This document shows, piece by piece, positions 7,750 to 18,463 of a DNA stretch of 32,323 nucleotides. The position numbers and the translations under genes are program-made. The notes below the pieces were generated by a model, which did no database searches, was not told where the DNA came from, and was given only the letters and a program-made list of their open reading frames with translations. Position 1 is the stretch's first letter, and every line of letters begins with the position of its first letter. The DNA is from Patescibacteria group bacterium UBA2023 (lineage in GTDB: Bacteria > Patescibacteriota > Gracilibacteria > BD1-5 > UBA2023), in NCBI GenBank assembly GCA_002335145.1, contig DDBV01000020.1, forward strand, positions 1-32,323. The letters run 5' to 3'.

Positions 7750-8606
7750 CCGAGATCGTTTCTTAGTACCCTGAGCATCTCGCCACGGGACTCCATGAGC
7801 GCGAGAATTCGTCCATCGAACGAGAGAAATACATTCACCCCTTCGGAAATACCCCAATGGTTTTCTATTGGCATTCCATTGGAAAGCGGTGCCAGCACCG
7901 ACTCTTCCGTCTCCAGGATCGGCATACCAGAGAAGACCTCCGGGAGTATGAGTTGTGCGAATCATTCGTCGGACGAAGACAGGCGATCCGCTTCGAACGG
8001 CCCAATCGCCATACGGTCGAGTCATGTAAGATAGCCGCGCACCCCCATGGCCTGACCAATATCATCCGCGAGCGTCCGAATATACGTACCCGATGATACC
8101 CGGGCTCGTAGGACGCATTCAGGAAACTCGTATCGAAGAATCTCAATGGAATAAATCTCCACTTCACGAGAGGGCATAGCCACATCGTGTCACTTCCGAG
8201 CGAGCTCGTACGCCCGTTTTCCGTCTATCCAGATTGCGGAGAATACCGATGGAACTTGGGTGATTCTTCCGATAAATCGCTCGCGCAAAAGCGCATCGAG
8301 TTTCTCTCGGGAAAACTCGTTTCGAGCATGCTCGATCGCAGAAGGATCACACGACTCTGGTTCGGATTCCAGATCTCCGGTTGCGGTCCATCCGTCAAAC
8401 CGGATAGATGCCTCGTAGGTTTTATCGGTATGAGGAAGAAAAGAGAGGAGTCTCGTCGATCGGTCGGTTGCTACGAGCAAAAGGCCCTCGGCCAAAAGGT
8501 CGAGGGTACCGGCATGGCCGATTTTTTTGATGCCGCGATCTCGAGCAAATCGCCGGATGCATTCGAAGCTTGAGACCCCGCGCGGTTTATGGATGAGTGC
8601 GAACAT
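7746..8606 (-). CDS. truB: tRNA pseudouridine-55 synthase
   Basis: Makes the universal pseudouridine 55 in the T-loop of tRNAs. The 286-residue protein has HKPRGVSSFE, the catalytic GHAGTLD loop (Asp nucleophile), KTYEASIRFDG, QVPSVFSAIWIDGKRAYELARKG, RVSSGTYIRTLADDIG and a C-terminal PUA-like tail. UGA codons at 8190-8192 (ARK-G), near 8023 (YLT-G-LDR) and near 7967 (DE-G-F) are needed to join the halves; the first is a conserved family glycine. I chose ATG 8606, one base after the lepB stop, because the longer frame upstream lies inside lepB. It is the last gene of the 21-kb minus run. Confidence 0.92.
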
Positions 8607-8607
8607 G

Positions 8608-9480
8608 CTATGTCTCCGAAGTGACCGTCCCACTGGAAGCACTTTCGCTCTTGCCAGAGAGGAGGGCATTGATCTCCGGATACTCCCAGGTGCTCGCTGT
8701 GGAGAAGAAGCGCGGTGCATGCAGCCAAGACCAAGAGCCGGGCATGATGTACGATCCGTCTTCAAACATATCGAAATGCCCGAGGTGGACGAATACCTTG
8801 CCAACGATATGGTCACGAGGAACATAGTGGCGAGCGTCCGAGGAAAAGCAGGAAAGGAAGCACGAGCGCGAGTCCGAAGAATTGCTCCGGTTATCGCCCA
8901 TGAGAAAGTACTCCCCTTCCGGCACGACAAATGTATCGTTATCGGTTCCGGGAGGGAGGAAGGTTTTATGATTGTTCTGCTCGGAGAGATAGGCTTCGTT
9001 GAGCAGCACCTCTGTCTCGAGTCCGGATGGTGTGAGATACACTTCTCCCCCTTCGAATCGAAGCTTGTCCCCAGGCAGGCCAATAACACGCTTGATATAA
9101 AATTCCTTGGCATCGTGTACGCCTGGATGGAATACAACGACATCTCCGCGATCTGGAGATCCGACAGAGACAATATCATCGAGGTGCAGGTAGGAGAATT
9201 TATCAGCGATAATGAATTCTCCGTCATGGTACGTGGTCTCCATGGAACTCCCGCGTATCTCGAACGGCGTAGCAATAAGGAATCGTACCGAGATAATGAC
9301 TGTCACGATGACGACCAAATCACGAAGAAAAAGATTCACATCACGCAGGGAAATGCGGTTTGTGGATTCGAAGGATCCTTCCGGCGCATCCGAACGGGAT
9401 TCCTCGGAGGAGTGCACAAATCCGTCGTTCGAGTCCTTTTTCTCTTCTTCCATATCGGACGTGTTGGTTAGGAGTTTCAT
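8608..9480 (-). CDS. lepB: Signal peptidase I
   Basis: Membrane-bound Ser/Lys protease that removes signal peptides from exported proteins. The 290-residue protein starts with an acidic cytoplasmic tail, then one transmembrane segment ([15 protein letters not shown]). Next come box B with the catalytic Ser in RGSSME, box D with the catalytic Lys in [11 protein letters not shown], and box [13 protein letters not shown] further segment of about 40 residues after the catalytic domain has no clear membrane helix. ATG 9480 was chosen because it overlaps the end of secA by 13 bases, a coupling arrangement. SecA, LepB and LspA are encoded close together, forming an export cluster. No UGA codons. Confidence 0.92.
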   Translation of the reverse strand: MKLLTNTSDMEEEKKDSNDGFVHSSEESRSDAPEGSFESTNRISLRDVNLFLRDLVVIVTVIISVRFLIATPFEIRGSSMETTYHDGEFIIADKFSYLHLDDIVSVGSPDRGDVVVFHPGVHDAKEFYIKRVIGLPGDKLRFEGGEVYLTPSGLETEVLLNEAYLSEQNNHKTFLPPGTDNDTFVVPEGEYFLMGDNRSNSSDSRSCFLSCFSSDARHYVPRDHIVGKVFVHLGHFDMFEDGSYIMPGSWSWLHAPRFFSTASTWEYPEINALLSGKSESASSGTVTSET

Positions 9481-12212
9481 CCGTGGCAGTGCTTGTATTT
9501 CTTCCCACTTCCGCATGGACATGGATCATTGCGACCAACGACCGGAGTGCTCGAATCCGGTGCCGGAACGGAGGCAGTATCCGCTACGCGGTAGACCCGG
9601 ATACCGTCGGAGGTGGTTGGCTTACTCGTCTGCGCCATTGCGATTGGGGCGGTGTCTTGCGGAGCTTCGGCAGTATCGCGGGCGAGTGCAAGACTATCGA
9701 GATCTACGTCATTTTCTGCCACGGTCTGTTCGGGTTTCGCGGCGAGTAATCATCGTACGACCTTGAAGTTGATTTCTCGTAAGAGATCCACGAAAATCGA
9801 ATATGCGCGGTCCTTGTAAACCAGGAGCGGATTCTTCTGGGCGTATCCCTCGAACGCAACTTCCTGTCGCAAGCCGGACATACGCTCGATGTGTCCCATC
9901 CAGAGAATATCGGTCGACTGGAGAGCGAGACCTTTTTCGAATATGCGGAATCGCTCTTCGCCGAAGACCGACGAAAGGGTGGCGATCCTCGTTTCAAAAT
10001 TCGCGAAAACATGGGCGATAAGCTCTTCCTTGCTGCCGTACGGAGCAAGCTCCTCGGTTCCCACGAGGTCCGTTCCCGCAAATTCACGCAGCGTATTGAC
10101 AAGCGATACTAGATCCCATTCATCGGGATGCGGGGATTCAATTTCCACATCCACGATTGTTGTTATCTCGCCCTTCGCAGCCGAAAGAATCTCCTCATGG
10201 ATGGAGTCGGATTCCAAGAACCGCCTGCGCCGAGCGTAGATTATGAGACGATGCTGATTGAGCACATCATCAAACTCAAGAATGTGCTTGCGAATATCGA
10301 AGTTGCGGCCCTCCACCTGCTTCTGTACTGAGTCAATGCGACGGGTGAGCATGCGACTCTCTGCGAGTGGTTCATCATCCGGGAGGCTCGTGAACGAATT
10401 GAATATCCCAAAGAGCTTGTCACCCCCGAAGATTCGCATGATATCATCCGTTGGAGATACCATGAATTGAGACATTCCAGGGTCGCCTTGGCGGCCGGAT
10501 CGTCCACGCAATTGGTTGTCGATGCGGCGGGTCTCGTGTTTTTCTGTCCCGATGACCCAGAGTCCGCCAAGAGGAAACTCGTTACCAGCTACGGTAATGG
10601 ATCCTGAGAGTGAGCGAACATGGTCGTCAATCTTGATATCGGTTCCGCGACCGGCCATGTTCGTGGCGATGGTGACGGCTCCTGTGAGACCCGCGCGACC
10701 AATGATCTCAGCTTCGCGCGCATCCTGTTTGGCATTGAGTACCTCGTGTGGCACACCTGCTCTCGAGAGGAGTCCGCTCAGGTACTCGGACTTTGCTACC
10801 GATACAGTCCCTACAAGGACTGGTTGTCCCGCTTCGTGCGCTGCCTTAATGAGCTTACCGAGAAATTCGAATTTTCCCTTCTCATTCTTGAAGAGCAAAT
10901 CTCCTCGGTCGATACGCGCGATGGAACGGTTCGTTGGTACGACTACCACCTCGAGTCCGTAGATCCGAAAAAACTCTTCTTCTTCGGTCTTGGCTGTACC
11001 AGTCATTCCGGCGAGCTTGTCGTAGAGGCGGAAAAGGTTTTGGAACGTGATTGATGCAAGTGTCTTGGATTCTTGCTTGATCTCCACCGCTTCCTTGGCC
11101 TCTATGGCTTGGTGGAGGCCATCCGAGTAGCGGCGACCGGAGAGGACGCGACCAGTATGCTCATCGATGATCATCACTTCGCCATCGCGTACAAGATAGT
11201 CTACATCGAGCTTGTAGGCATAGCTTGCCTTCAGAGCATTCTCAATGTGATGAATGTCGTTGTAGTGGTCCGAGACGAAAATGTTTTCGATTCCGAGGAC
11301 CCGCTCAAGCTCGCGAATACCGTCCTCGAGCAGGATTACGTTCTTGTGTTTCTCATCGAGCTTATAGTGGGTACCGACCTGGAGCTGCTTGGCGAGTGCT
11401 GCGAACTTCACGTACTTGGTCGTTGGCTCCTCGTCTGGTGCGGAGATGATGAGCGGCGTACGAGCCTCGTCCACCAGGATCGAGTCCACTTCGTCCACGA
11501 TAGCGTAGGAGAGATTTCCGAGCACCTGAAATTCCCGCTTGGGTGCCATGTTATCCCGGAGGTAGTCGAATCCGAGTTCGTTATTGGTGACATACACCAC
11601 ATCCTTGGCATAGGCTTCTTTTTTCTGTGGGAGACGCTCCGAATGCGTCACGATCCCGACTGAGAGACCGAGAGTTTGATAAATAATTCCCATCTCAGAA
11701 GCGTCACGGCGGGCAAGGTAGTCGTTTACCGTCACCACGTGCACGCTCTCTCCTGCGAGCGCGTTCGCGTAGGCCGCAATGGTTGCTACGAGTGTCTTTC
11801 CCTCTCCGGTGCGCATCTCAGCGATATTGCCATCGTTGAGAGCGAGCGCGCCGAGTATCTGCACATCGAACGGCACCATATTCCACACGAACGGGGTGTC
11901 ACGTCCGGGAATTTCGAACGACTGACCAGCAATTATGCGGCACGCAGTCCGGTGTAGCGCAAAAGCCTCGACAATCACGGAATCAACGAGTTCTTTGCGT
12001 CGCTTCTTGCGGAGGTCACGATCGGCGATATCCGCAAGCTCTGTAAACCGTCCGCGCAAGCGATTTGTCTCAGCGCGCACGTCATCGACCGTGCGGATGG
12101 TCTGTGCGTAATGCTCTTCCTGGGCTATAATCGACTCCAGAGTGCGACGGTAGCGGGCAAGAATTTTCTCGTTTGGGTCGCCGAATATGACTCGGTAAAT
12201 CGTCTGAAGCAT
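9468..12212 (-). CDS. secA: Preprotein translocase ATPase SecA
   Basis: Motor ATPase that drives preproteins through SecYEG. The 914-residue protein has Walker A (MRTGEGKT), the TVNDYLA region, DEVDS, the preprotein cross-linking domain, and the second helicase domain with [35 protein letters not shown] zinc-binding tail [14 protein letters not shown] follows; it contacts SecB or the ribosome. Two UGA codons matter. At 9750-9752 UGA joins the main body to the linker and zinc tail; at 9477-9479 it is the third-last codon before TAA 9468-9470. With the standard code the zinc tail would look like a separate orphan. The gene sits 15 bases after tig. Confidence 0.96.
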
Positions 12213-12227
12213 CGTGGTTTTAGGGTA

Positions 12228-13532
12228 TTACGCGAAGAACGTGTCAACAACCTTCTTGTAGCCGAGACGCGCCCGCATATCTTCGTAGTGCTGGTCTCCC
12301 GGAACGAGCTTCTCAATGAGTCGCTTGCGGACCTCCGCGTTGGAATAATCTTCGAGCAGAGTCTTCACCTCGGCGTCCACCTCGGCATCGGAGACTACGG
12401 TCTTGCGGTCAGCCTGGAGATGCTTGAGAATGAGCTCTGCCTTGAGGCGACGCTCTGCTTCTGGCTTGATTGCCTCCTCGCGGTAGACCTCTTCGGTCTT
12501 GCCGATGTGGGCGAGGTAACTCTCCATGCGCAAGTTCTGGGACTGAAGACGGGAAGCTTGCTCGCGGTAGAGCTTATCGATCTCAAGCTCCATGAGCTTC
12601 GGCCCGATCTCTACGGTCATATGCTTGAGAAGCTCATCGAGAAGTGCCTCCTCGTCTTTGGATCGTGCGGTACGCTCGCGCTCAGCGAGGATCTCGCCCT
12701 TCAAGATAGCGCGGAGACCCTCCATATCGGTCTTCTTGCCGCGAAGCCCCTCAATGAACTCAGGTGTCCATTCGGGCCCCTGCGGAGCTTCTACGCTATG
12801 AACCGTGACCTCGAAGTAGACCTTTCGTCCCTTGAATTCATCGCTATGATAGTCTTTGGGGAACGTAATGGGAAATCCAATCGTCTCATCGGACGAGTGT
12901 CCGGCAACAGCTTCCTCGAATCCTGGAATGAACTGTCCGCTTCCGAGGGTGAGCGAGTATCCGCGAACCTGCGTCTCGGGAATCGCCTTGCCACCCTTCT
13001 TGTCGTATCCTTGCGCATCGATCTCTACACGATCTCACATCTCAATCTTCACAGGGGATCCCTCCTTGGCGGTGAATTTCGTGAATCGTCCTTCGATAGC
13101 CTTCACGGCAGCATCGACATCTTCATCGGATACCGATACCTCGGTCCGATCGAGCTTGATCTTCGCAACCTTCTTCTCGTCCATCGAGACTTCCGGAAGC
13201 ACCTCTACTTCGAAGATTGCCTCAAGTGGGGAAAAAGTTTTCACCTCCTTGATTTCTCCGGCGGACACGGGAGTGATTCCAGACTTCGAGATAATCTTGG
13301 AGTAGGCGTCATTGAGGTAGGCCTCTACTGCCTGTCCTTCAATGAATCCAGCGGAGTATTCGCGCTCAATGACATCGGCCGGTACCTCTGACCCAGGACG
13401 AAATCCCTTGATCTTGGCATGTTTTCCGATCTCTGCAATGGTCTTGTCACGCCATTTGGCCATTTCTTTCGCGCTCTCCTTCACAGTAATGGAGACGGTG
13501 TTCGATGAACTTTTCTCGACGATGATCTGCAT
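12228..13532 (-). CDS. tig: Trigger factor (ribosome-bound chaperone/PPIase)
   Basis: 434 residues when UGA 13035-13037 is Gly. Domains in order: the N-terminal ribosome-binding domain with the signature GFRPGSEVP (about residues 43-51; the usual form is GFRxGKxP), the FKBP-like PPIase domain (from VEIDAQGYDKKGGK through SGQFIPGFEEAVAG and FPKDYHSDEFKGRK), then a long helical C-terminal chaperone arm. The Lys of the signature is Ser here. Trigger factor binds nascent chains at the ribosome exit. The start ATG 13532 has no clear Shine-Dalgarno sequence. The gene has its own promoter and precedes secA, which fits a role in handing proteins to export. Confidence 0.92.
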
Positions 13533-13563
13533 GGGACTCGTTTTTTTTAGGAAAAGAGAGCAT

Positions 13564-13590
13564 ATTATATGGAAAAATTCGGCATTACAA
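13564..13590 (-). promoter_or_regulatory. Likely promoter of tig-secA-lepB-truB
   Basis: On the minus strand TTGTAA (13590-13585) and a perfect TATAAT (13569-13564) are 15 bases apart, about 31 bases before the tig start. The -35 box overlaps the stop codon of the upstream membrane-protein gene. The spacing is short, so the -10 box is the stronger evidence. Confidence 0.55.
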
Positions 13591-14361
13591 GCCGTCTTCC
13601 TCCTTTTTTCCGAACCGAACAAGTTCGCGCTCGGCTCGGCGAACATCCCCGAGTTCTTCCTCTTCTATCCGGGCGAATATATCACCAATCGGATCGATCC
13701 CGATCTGTCGATAGAGGAAAGAATATACCGCTTCGAACAGGAGTCGGACGAGCGTCATGACCCCGATGATCGCTACGGGGAGTCCGAGGAGGCTGTAGAT
13801 GGCGCGCGATGATTCTGGTGCGCTGAAAAAGTACACAGCCGTAATGACAACACTCGCAAAGAGGCCAAGAAATGATCCGTAGACTCCAAGGAGGACATAT
13901 CGGTAATTGGAGACGATCTCAAGCACGAGGCTCGCACCGAAAACCGAGAGCGTGACATGAACAGCAAAGACCAAGAGAATCTGATCCGGAGCAATGACGC
14001 CAACCGCTAGATATAGTGGTGTGACGCACGCATATGAAAAAATACAAAAGAGCAGGATCTGCCCGAACCCGAGTCCAGCTCCCCGGTACTTATCCGGAAA
14101 GAGCATCCGCATGAAGACAAAATACGTGGAGACCGAGAGTACGATCGAGAAGAATGCGACGAGCGAGAGCAGATAGGGATAAACTCCCGTCCCCGCCATT
14201 TTTGTCATACCCACGAATACATAGCTCGCCACGAAGGATAGGAGCCCACCGAAGAATCCGGCAATAATACCGGCGAGAGTCCCGAGTCCGACCGAGACCA
14301 TATCCACCTCCGCAGGACCGATCCGATCCTCGAGGGGGCGACTATTTGGCTGTTCGTTCAT
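13585..14361 (-). CDS. Polytopic membrane protein of unknown function
   Basis: 258 residues with about six or seven hydrophobic stretches (for example TLAGIIAGFFGGLLSFVASY, SLVAFFSIVLSVSTYFVFM, ILLFCIFSYACVTPLYLAVG, LGVYGSFLGLFASVVITAV and LLGLPVAIIGVMTLVRLL). A charged cytoplasmic tail follows (ARIEEEELGDVRRAERELVR). The pattern resembles the Yip1-type membrane proteins loosely, but I cannot assign a family. It overlaps the end of lspA by 20 bases, so it is translationally coupled to a lipoprotein-processing gene. That hints at an envelope role, no more. No UGA codons. Confidence 0.7.
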   Translation of the reverse strand: MNEQPNSRPLEDRIGPAEVDMVSVGLGTLAGIIAGFFGGLLSFVASYVFVGMTKMAGTGVYPYLLSLVAFFSIVLSVSTYFVFMRMLFPDKYRGAGLGFGQILLFCIFSYACVTPLYLAVGVIAPDQILLVFAVHVTLSVFGASLVLEIVSNYRYVLLGVYGSFLGLFASVVITAVYFFSAPESSRAIYSLLGLPVAIIGVMTLVRLLFEAVYSFLYRQIGIDPIGDIFARIEEEELGDVRRAERELVRFGKKEEDGL

Positions 14362-14785
14362 TCCAGGCGAGGATTAGGAGAATAAGCACGCCGATCGAGA
14401 TGGCCGCATCGGCGATATTGAAGACGGCGAAGTATCGAAGCGAGATGTAATCCACCACATACCCCACGAAAATACGTTCATACGCATTCGAGATCGCTCC
14501 TCCCAAGAGCAGGCCGTACCCGACATGCGTCCATACAGATGGATGTGGTCGCGCATAGCGGAAATAATACCCGAGAATGGCGAGAATCAAAACGATCGTG
14601 ACGACCGAAAGAAGTACGCCCTCGAGCGGAAAAGAGAATGCGATCCCGGTATTCTCGGCGTATTTGATCCCCACCCAGTACCAATCCAATATTTCTCTCG
14701 GAGCATCAGCGAAGAATCCGAGCCGGATCCACTGCGCGAAAATCCCAACAAGAAGAGCGGTAATGGAGAGGGCTACAAGTGGCAT
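14342..14785 (-). CDS. lspA: Lipoprotein signal peptidase II
   Basis: Membrane aspartyl protease that cleaves the signal peptide of prolipoproteins. The 147-residue, four-helix protein carries the family motifs in order: AENTGIAFS, GGAISNAYERIF..VVDYI with the first catalytic Asp, and FNIADAAIS with the second. The common GGALGNxxDR is GGAISNAYER here, so the Asp before Arg is Glu. The start at ATG 14785 leaves 8 bases to the tyrS stop. Its presence implies lipoproteins in this cell. No UGA codons; stop is TAG. Confidence 0.9.
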   Translation of the reverse strand: MPLVALSITALLVGIFAQWIRLGFFADAPREILDWYWVGIKYAENTGIAFSFPLEGVLLSVVTIVLILAILGYYFRYARPHPSVWTHVGYGLLLGGAISNAYERIFVGYVVDYISLRYFAVFNIADAAISIGVLILLILAWNERTAK

Positions 14786-14793
14786 GGAGAGAT

Positions 14794-16002
14794 TTATGAG
14801 TGGCGAACGTATGCGAATTTCTTTTTCCCCATCTGCACGAGTATCGAAGCATTCGCCTGAAGAGAGATCATCGCATCAATCCGCATTTCTTGGGTATCAT
14901 TGATCTTCACTCCCCCGCCCTTCACGGCATCTCTCGCTTCACCCGTGGTCTGCGCGAATCCGAGCTCCTTGAGTAGTACGAGGATCGGGTATGCTGACTG
15001 AGGCAGTACGATGGTCTCTACGTCTGACTCCGATGGACGAGATCCCTGCGAGATGACCCGCTCAAAGTAGTCTCGTGCCTCATCGGCGGATGCTGCATCA
15101 CAAAAGAGCGAAACCACCGCGTGCGCGAGCTCCATCTTGAGCATACGAGGGTGCTCTCCGGCATAGAGACGCTCTCGTACCGCATCAACAAATGCCATGT
15201 CCACGAGCGTACAATGCTCCCAGTAAACGGGAATCAGGTCATCCGAAATCTCCATCACCTTCACGAACATTTCGTTCGGCGGAGTATCGATCGCGATGAA
15301 ATTCTTTTTGGTTTTACTCATCTTCTGTCCATCCGTCCCGGCGATGAGATTCATCATCACGATATCTTGTTTTTCTTGTCCGAATGCCTCCTGGAGCGTT
15401 CGCCCCGCGAGTAGATTGAAGTACTGATCATTACCGCCGAGCTCCACGTCGGCACGCAGAGCGACGCTGTCGTACCCCTGCATGAGCGGGTAGAGAAATT
15501 CCTGGAGACTTATCCGGACGCCTTCCTTGTAGCGTTTGGAGAAGTTATCCCGATCGAGCATTTCTGCGACCGAAAAATGCTTAGCAAGCTCTCCGACATC
15601 ACAGAAATTGAGCTTATCTAGCCCCTCGCTGTTGTAGTAGATTTCGGTCTTTGATGGGTCAATGACGCGAGAAAATAGCTCCACATAGCGAGCGGCGTTT
15701 CGGCGAGTCTCCTCTCGCTGGAGCATGGGGCGTTCCGCATCCTTGTCCGAGCTATCCCCTACTTGAGCCGTCGCATCTCCGATGAGGAGAATAATATGAT
15801 GTCCGAGCTCCTGAAATTGCCGGAGTTTGAGAATGGGGACCGCATGCCCGATATGGATAATCGGTGCGGTCGGGTCGATTCCGAGCTTGATTCGCAGCTG
15901 CTTACCGGACGTCAGGCGTTTTCGGAGACTGTCGGCATCGATCACGCGCGAGACCCCCTTGCGGATGATTGTGTCGATCTGAGTGTCGGTCGGAGTGAGC
16001 AT
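14794..16002 (-). CDS. tyrS: Tyrosyl-tRNA synthetase
   Basis: Charges tRNA-Tyr. The 402-residue class I synthetase has a HIGH motif as HIGHAVPILKL, the LLAGRTLQEAFGQ segment, the KMSKS loop as KMSKTKKN, and a C-terminal S4 RNA-binding domain (EARDAVKGGGVKINDTQ). The active-site region reads GNDQYFN, which together with HIGH spacing fits the tyrosine enzymes of the TyrZ-like subgroup. It lies 3 bases after the preceding methyltransferase gene. No UGA codons. The specificity call rests on motif pattern; tryptophanyl-tRNA synthetase is unlikely because of the S4 domain. Confidence 0.93.
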   Translation of the reverse strand: MLTPTDTQIDTIIRKGVSRVIDADSLRKRLTSGKQLRIKLGIDPTAPIIHIGHAVPILKLRQFQELGHHIILLIGDATAQVGDSSDKDAERPMLQREETRRNAARYVELFSRVIDPSKTEIYYNSEGLDKLNFCDVGELAKHFSVAEMLDRDNFSKRYKEGVRISLQEFLYPLMQGYDSVALRADVELGGNDQYFNLLAGRTLQEAFGQEKQDIVMMNLIAGTDGQKMSKTKKNFIAIDTPPNEMFVKVMEISDDLIPVYWEHCTLVDMAFVDAVRERLYAGEHPRMLKMELAHAVVSLFCDAASADEARDYFERVISQGSRPSESDVETIVLPQSAYPILVLLKELGFAQTTGEARDAVKGGGVKINDTQEMRIDAMISLQANASILVQMGKKKFAYVRHS

Positions 16003-16005
16003 GTT

Positions 16006-16665
16006 CTAGGGTTTATGGATAAAGATATTCACGAAGGTATCACCAGAATTCATAGAGGAATATCCGTGACTGTCTACGGAGAATCATGTCGATCGAAGAG
16101 CGGCGAATAGGTCTTCCGGAAGCCAGTAGATATATCGTTTGACAATGCCATCGGACGATCGACTCGGCTTCTCTACGATCTCTGGAGCATTCACATCGCT
16201 GCGGCATTTCACGCTCACATAGGCCGAGCCTCCCGGCCGGAGAAGCCGATACATCGAATGAAATGTTTTCTCCGCTTGTATCCGATCGATGTGCACGATT
16301 GCTGCGCATGCCCAGATCCCATCGAACGATTCCAGAGAAAAGCACTCGTCAGCACGGGCGATGTCGCCGAGGTGCACATCTGCATACGGGAGACTCTCGC
16401 GTGCCCGCACTACCTGTCGGCGGGAAATATCTATACCAGCTACCTCGTACCCGCGAGAATGAAAGTACCGCATGTCCCACCCGGAACCGAAACCGAGATC
16501 GAGAACACGCCCGTGGAGCGGAATACCGGCAATGAAACGGTCATGATCCTCCGTTCACCGGCGTTCACGATACATTGCGGTATTGTCGGCGAAGACATCC
16601 GCTGATTCATCGTAGATCGCGGCGATGGCAGCGAGCATCGCATCGCGTTTCGCATCGGTCGTCAT
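16006..16665 (-). CDS. Class I SAM-dependent methyltransferase
   Basis: 219 residues after reading UGA 16555-16557 and 16084-16086 as Gly. Motif I is VLDLGFGSGWD with the acidic end of strand 2 at VAGIDIS. Motif II-like DGIWACAAIVHI and the post-II LLRPGGSAYVSVK follow, as in the UbiE/Methyltransf_11 group. The substrate is not recognisable. The N-terminal IYDESADVFADNT helix is typical of the small-molecule methyltransferases of this group. It lies between clpP and tyrS with gaps of 15 and 3 bases. Confidence 0.82.
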
Positions 16666-16680
16666 CGCGCACGTTCGTGG

Positions 16681-17316
16681 TTAACGGTTTTTAATCACCT
16701 TGTCGATAAGACCGTATTTGAGTGCCTGCTCCGGAGTCATGTAATTGTCTCGGTCACAGTCATCACGTACTTTGTCGATCTTTTGCCCCGTGTGCTTCGC
16801 AAGAATTCCATAGAGCGTCTCTCCCGTGCGATGAATGTGCTCCGCGGCGATACGAATATCGGTTGCCTGCCCCTCTGCCCCACCGAGTGGCTGGTGAATC
16901 ATGATCTCCGAGTGCGGAAGCGCGAAACGCTTTCCTTTGGTACCTCCGGCGAGGATGATGGATCCCATGCTCGCAGCCATCCCCACACACACCGTCTCCA
17001 CATCGCACTTGAGATTCTGCATCGTATCGTAAATGGCGAGACCCGCGGTCACGTGTCCCCCTGGAGAGTTCACATAGAGTGTGATCGGTGCAGATGGATC
17101 CGCTTTTTCGAGGAAGAGAAGCTGGGCGATAATGGTATTTGCCACGTAGCTGTCGATCGCATCTCCGAGGAATACGATACGATCCTCGAGCAGGCGGGAA
17201 TAAATATCGTAGACACGCTCTCCTGTGGGCGTCTTGTCAATGACAGTGGGAATGAACGCGCTCACGAGTGCGCGAGTCCCGCGACGGCGGATGATTGGTT
17301 TTTTCTGTTCGGACAT
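16681..17316 (-). CDS. clpP: ATP-dependent Clp protease proteolytic subunit
   Basis: Barrel-forming serine protease that degrades unfolded and tmRNA-tagged proteins with a Clp ATPase. The 211-residue protein has the SPGG oxyanion strand ([15 protein letters not shown]), the catalytic Ser in VGMAASMGS, the catalytic His in MIHQPLGG, and Asp in [15 protein letters not shown] 17316 was chosen over a longer frame that lies inside prfA; a promoter sits in the 56-base gap before it. Its partner ATPase is not in the window. A link to the tmRNA gene at 29,901 is functional only. No UGA codons. Confidence 0.95.
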   Translation of the reverse strand: MSEQKKPIIRRRGTRALVSAFIPTVIDKTPTGERVYDIYSRLLEDRIVFLGDAIDSYVANTIIAQLLFLEKADPSAPITLYVNSPGGHVTAGLAIYDTMQNLKCDVETVCVGMAASMGSIILAGGTKGKRFALPHSEIMIHQPLGGAEGQATDIRIAAEHIHRTGETLYGILAKHTGQKIDKVRDDCDRDNYMTPEQALKYGLIDKVIKNR

Positions 17317-17342
17317 AGCGGATGATAGTAAGCGAAGAAACG

Positions 17343-17370
17343 AATATAGCGTATGCGGCAGGAAAATCAA
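17343..17370 (-). promoter_or_regulatory. Promoter of clpP
   Basis: On the minus strand TTGATT (17370-17365) and TATATT (17348-17343) are 16 bases apart, in the gap between prfA and clpP, about 27 bases before the clpP start. This would let clpP be expressed independently of prfA. Confidence 0.6.
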
Positions 17371-17372
17371 GC

Positions 17373-18455
17373 CTAGGAAACCGATCCCTCGGCAGCCCGC
17401 TGGAGCTTTTCCGTCTGATCGGCAACGGCGAGCGATTCCACGATATCTGCGAGATCTCCGGCCATACGGACCGGAATATTGGAGAAATTCGCGCCGATCC
17501 GGTGGTCGGTGATACGATCCTGCGGAAAATTGTATGTGCGGATCTTCTCGCTGCGGTCTCCGGTCCCCACCTGCGCGAGACGGTTCGCACCGATCTCGGC
17601 TTGCTGCTTGGCGAGCTCGAGAGCATAGACACGGGACTTCAGAATCATGAGGGCCTTTTGTTTGTTTTGGATCTGGCTTCGGCCGTCCTGACACTCCACC
17701 ACAACGCCACTCGGGAGGTGGACCATTCGCACGGCGGAGTTCGTTTTGTTGACGTGCTGTCCTCCAGCCCCGGATGCTCGGGCGACCGTAATCTCGAGAT
17801 CCTCTTCGCGGATTTCTACCTCCACATCTTCTACCTCTGGTAGGATTGCCACTGTAATGGTACTCGTATGGACGCGCCCTTTGCTCTCAGTCTCGGGCAC
17901 GCGCTGTACACGATGGGTCCCGGATTCGTATTTGAATCGCGAGTATGCCCCGTCTCCACTGATTTTGGCGACCACTTCCTTGTATCCGCCAGATTCGCTC
18001 TCGGATTCATCAAGCGTCTCTACCGAAAACCCCGATGCCTTGGCGAATATGACATAGGCATCGAAGAGCTCTCGAGCGAAGAGAGCAGCCTCTTCCCCTC
18101 CCGCTCCGGCACGGACCTCGAGGATGATGTTTTTATCATCGTTCTCGTCTTTCGGCAAGAGCGCGATCTTGATGTCTTCTTCCAACTGCTCGATCCGCGG
18201 TAGGAGAGCGTGCATCTCTTCCCGGGCAAGCTCCAGCATCTCCGGGTCAGATTCTGTTTCGATGATGGACTTACTCTCCGTGAGGTCTTTATTGGCGGTC
18301 TTGTACTCGCGGTAGAGTGTTACGACCCGTTCGAGGCGTTTCTTTTTTTTCATCAGGTCTTTCAGGCGCGAAGTATCGCTGTATACGGCCGGATCGGCGA
18401 GATCGTTTTCGTATCGGGCGTACTCATCGAGCAGGGAGTCGAGTTCAAACTTCAT
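17373..18455 (-). CDS. prfA: Peptide chain release factor 1
   Basis: Terminates translation at UAA and UAG. The 360-residue protein has the catalytic GGQ (Gly231-Gly232-Gln233 in [11 protein letters not shown]). The codon-recognition tripeptide is of the RF1 P-x-T type, not the RF2 SPF type, so it should not read UGA. That is what a code-25 cell needs, since UGA is sense and RF2 should be absent. The tripeptide is Pro187-Glu188-Thr189 (in [18 protein letters not shown]), whereas the usual RF1 sequence is Pro-Ala-Thr or Pro-Val-Thr. The gene ends in TAG and contains no UGA. It lies 8 bases after the MoxR gene. Confidence 0.95.
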   Translation of the reverse strand: MKFELDSLLDEYARYENDLADPAVYSDTSRLKDLMKKKKRLERVVTLYREYKTANKDLTESKSIIETESDPEMLELAREEMHALLPRIEQLEEDIKIALLPKDENDDKNIILEVRAGAGGEEAALFARELFDAYVIFAKASGFSVETLDESESESGGYKEVVAKISGDGAYSRFKYESGTHRVQRVPETESKGRVHTSTITVAILPEVEDVEVEIREEDLEITVARASGAGGQHVNKTNSAVRMVHLPSGVVVECQDGRSQIQNKQKALMILKSRVYALELAKQQAEIGANRLAQVGTGDRSEKIRTYNFPQDRITDHRIGANFSNIPVRMAGDLADIVESLAVADQTEKLQRAAEGSVS

Positions 18456-18463
18456 ATCGGGTA

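Noticed and set aside
12111..13391. A 426-codon open frame on the + strand opposite tig and the start of secA
   Set aside because: Antisense shadow of two well-supported genes; low-complexity composition without domain signals.
13541..13549. Run of eight T on the + strand as a terminator
   Set aside because: No GC-rich stem precedes it, and on the minus strand it is an A-tract in the tig leader.
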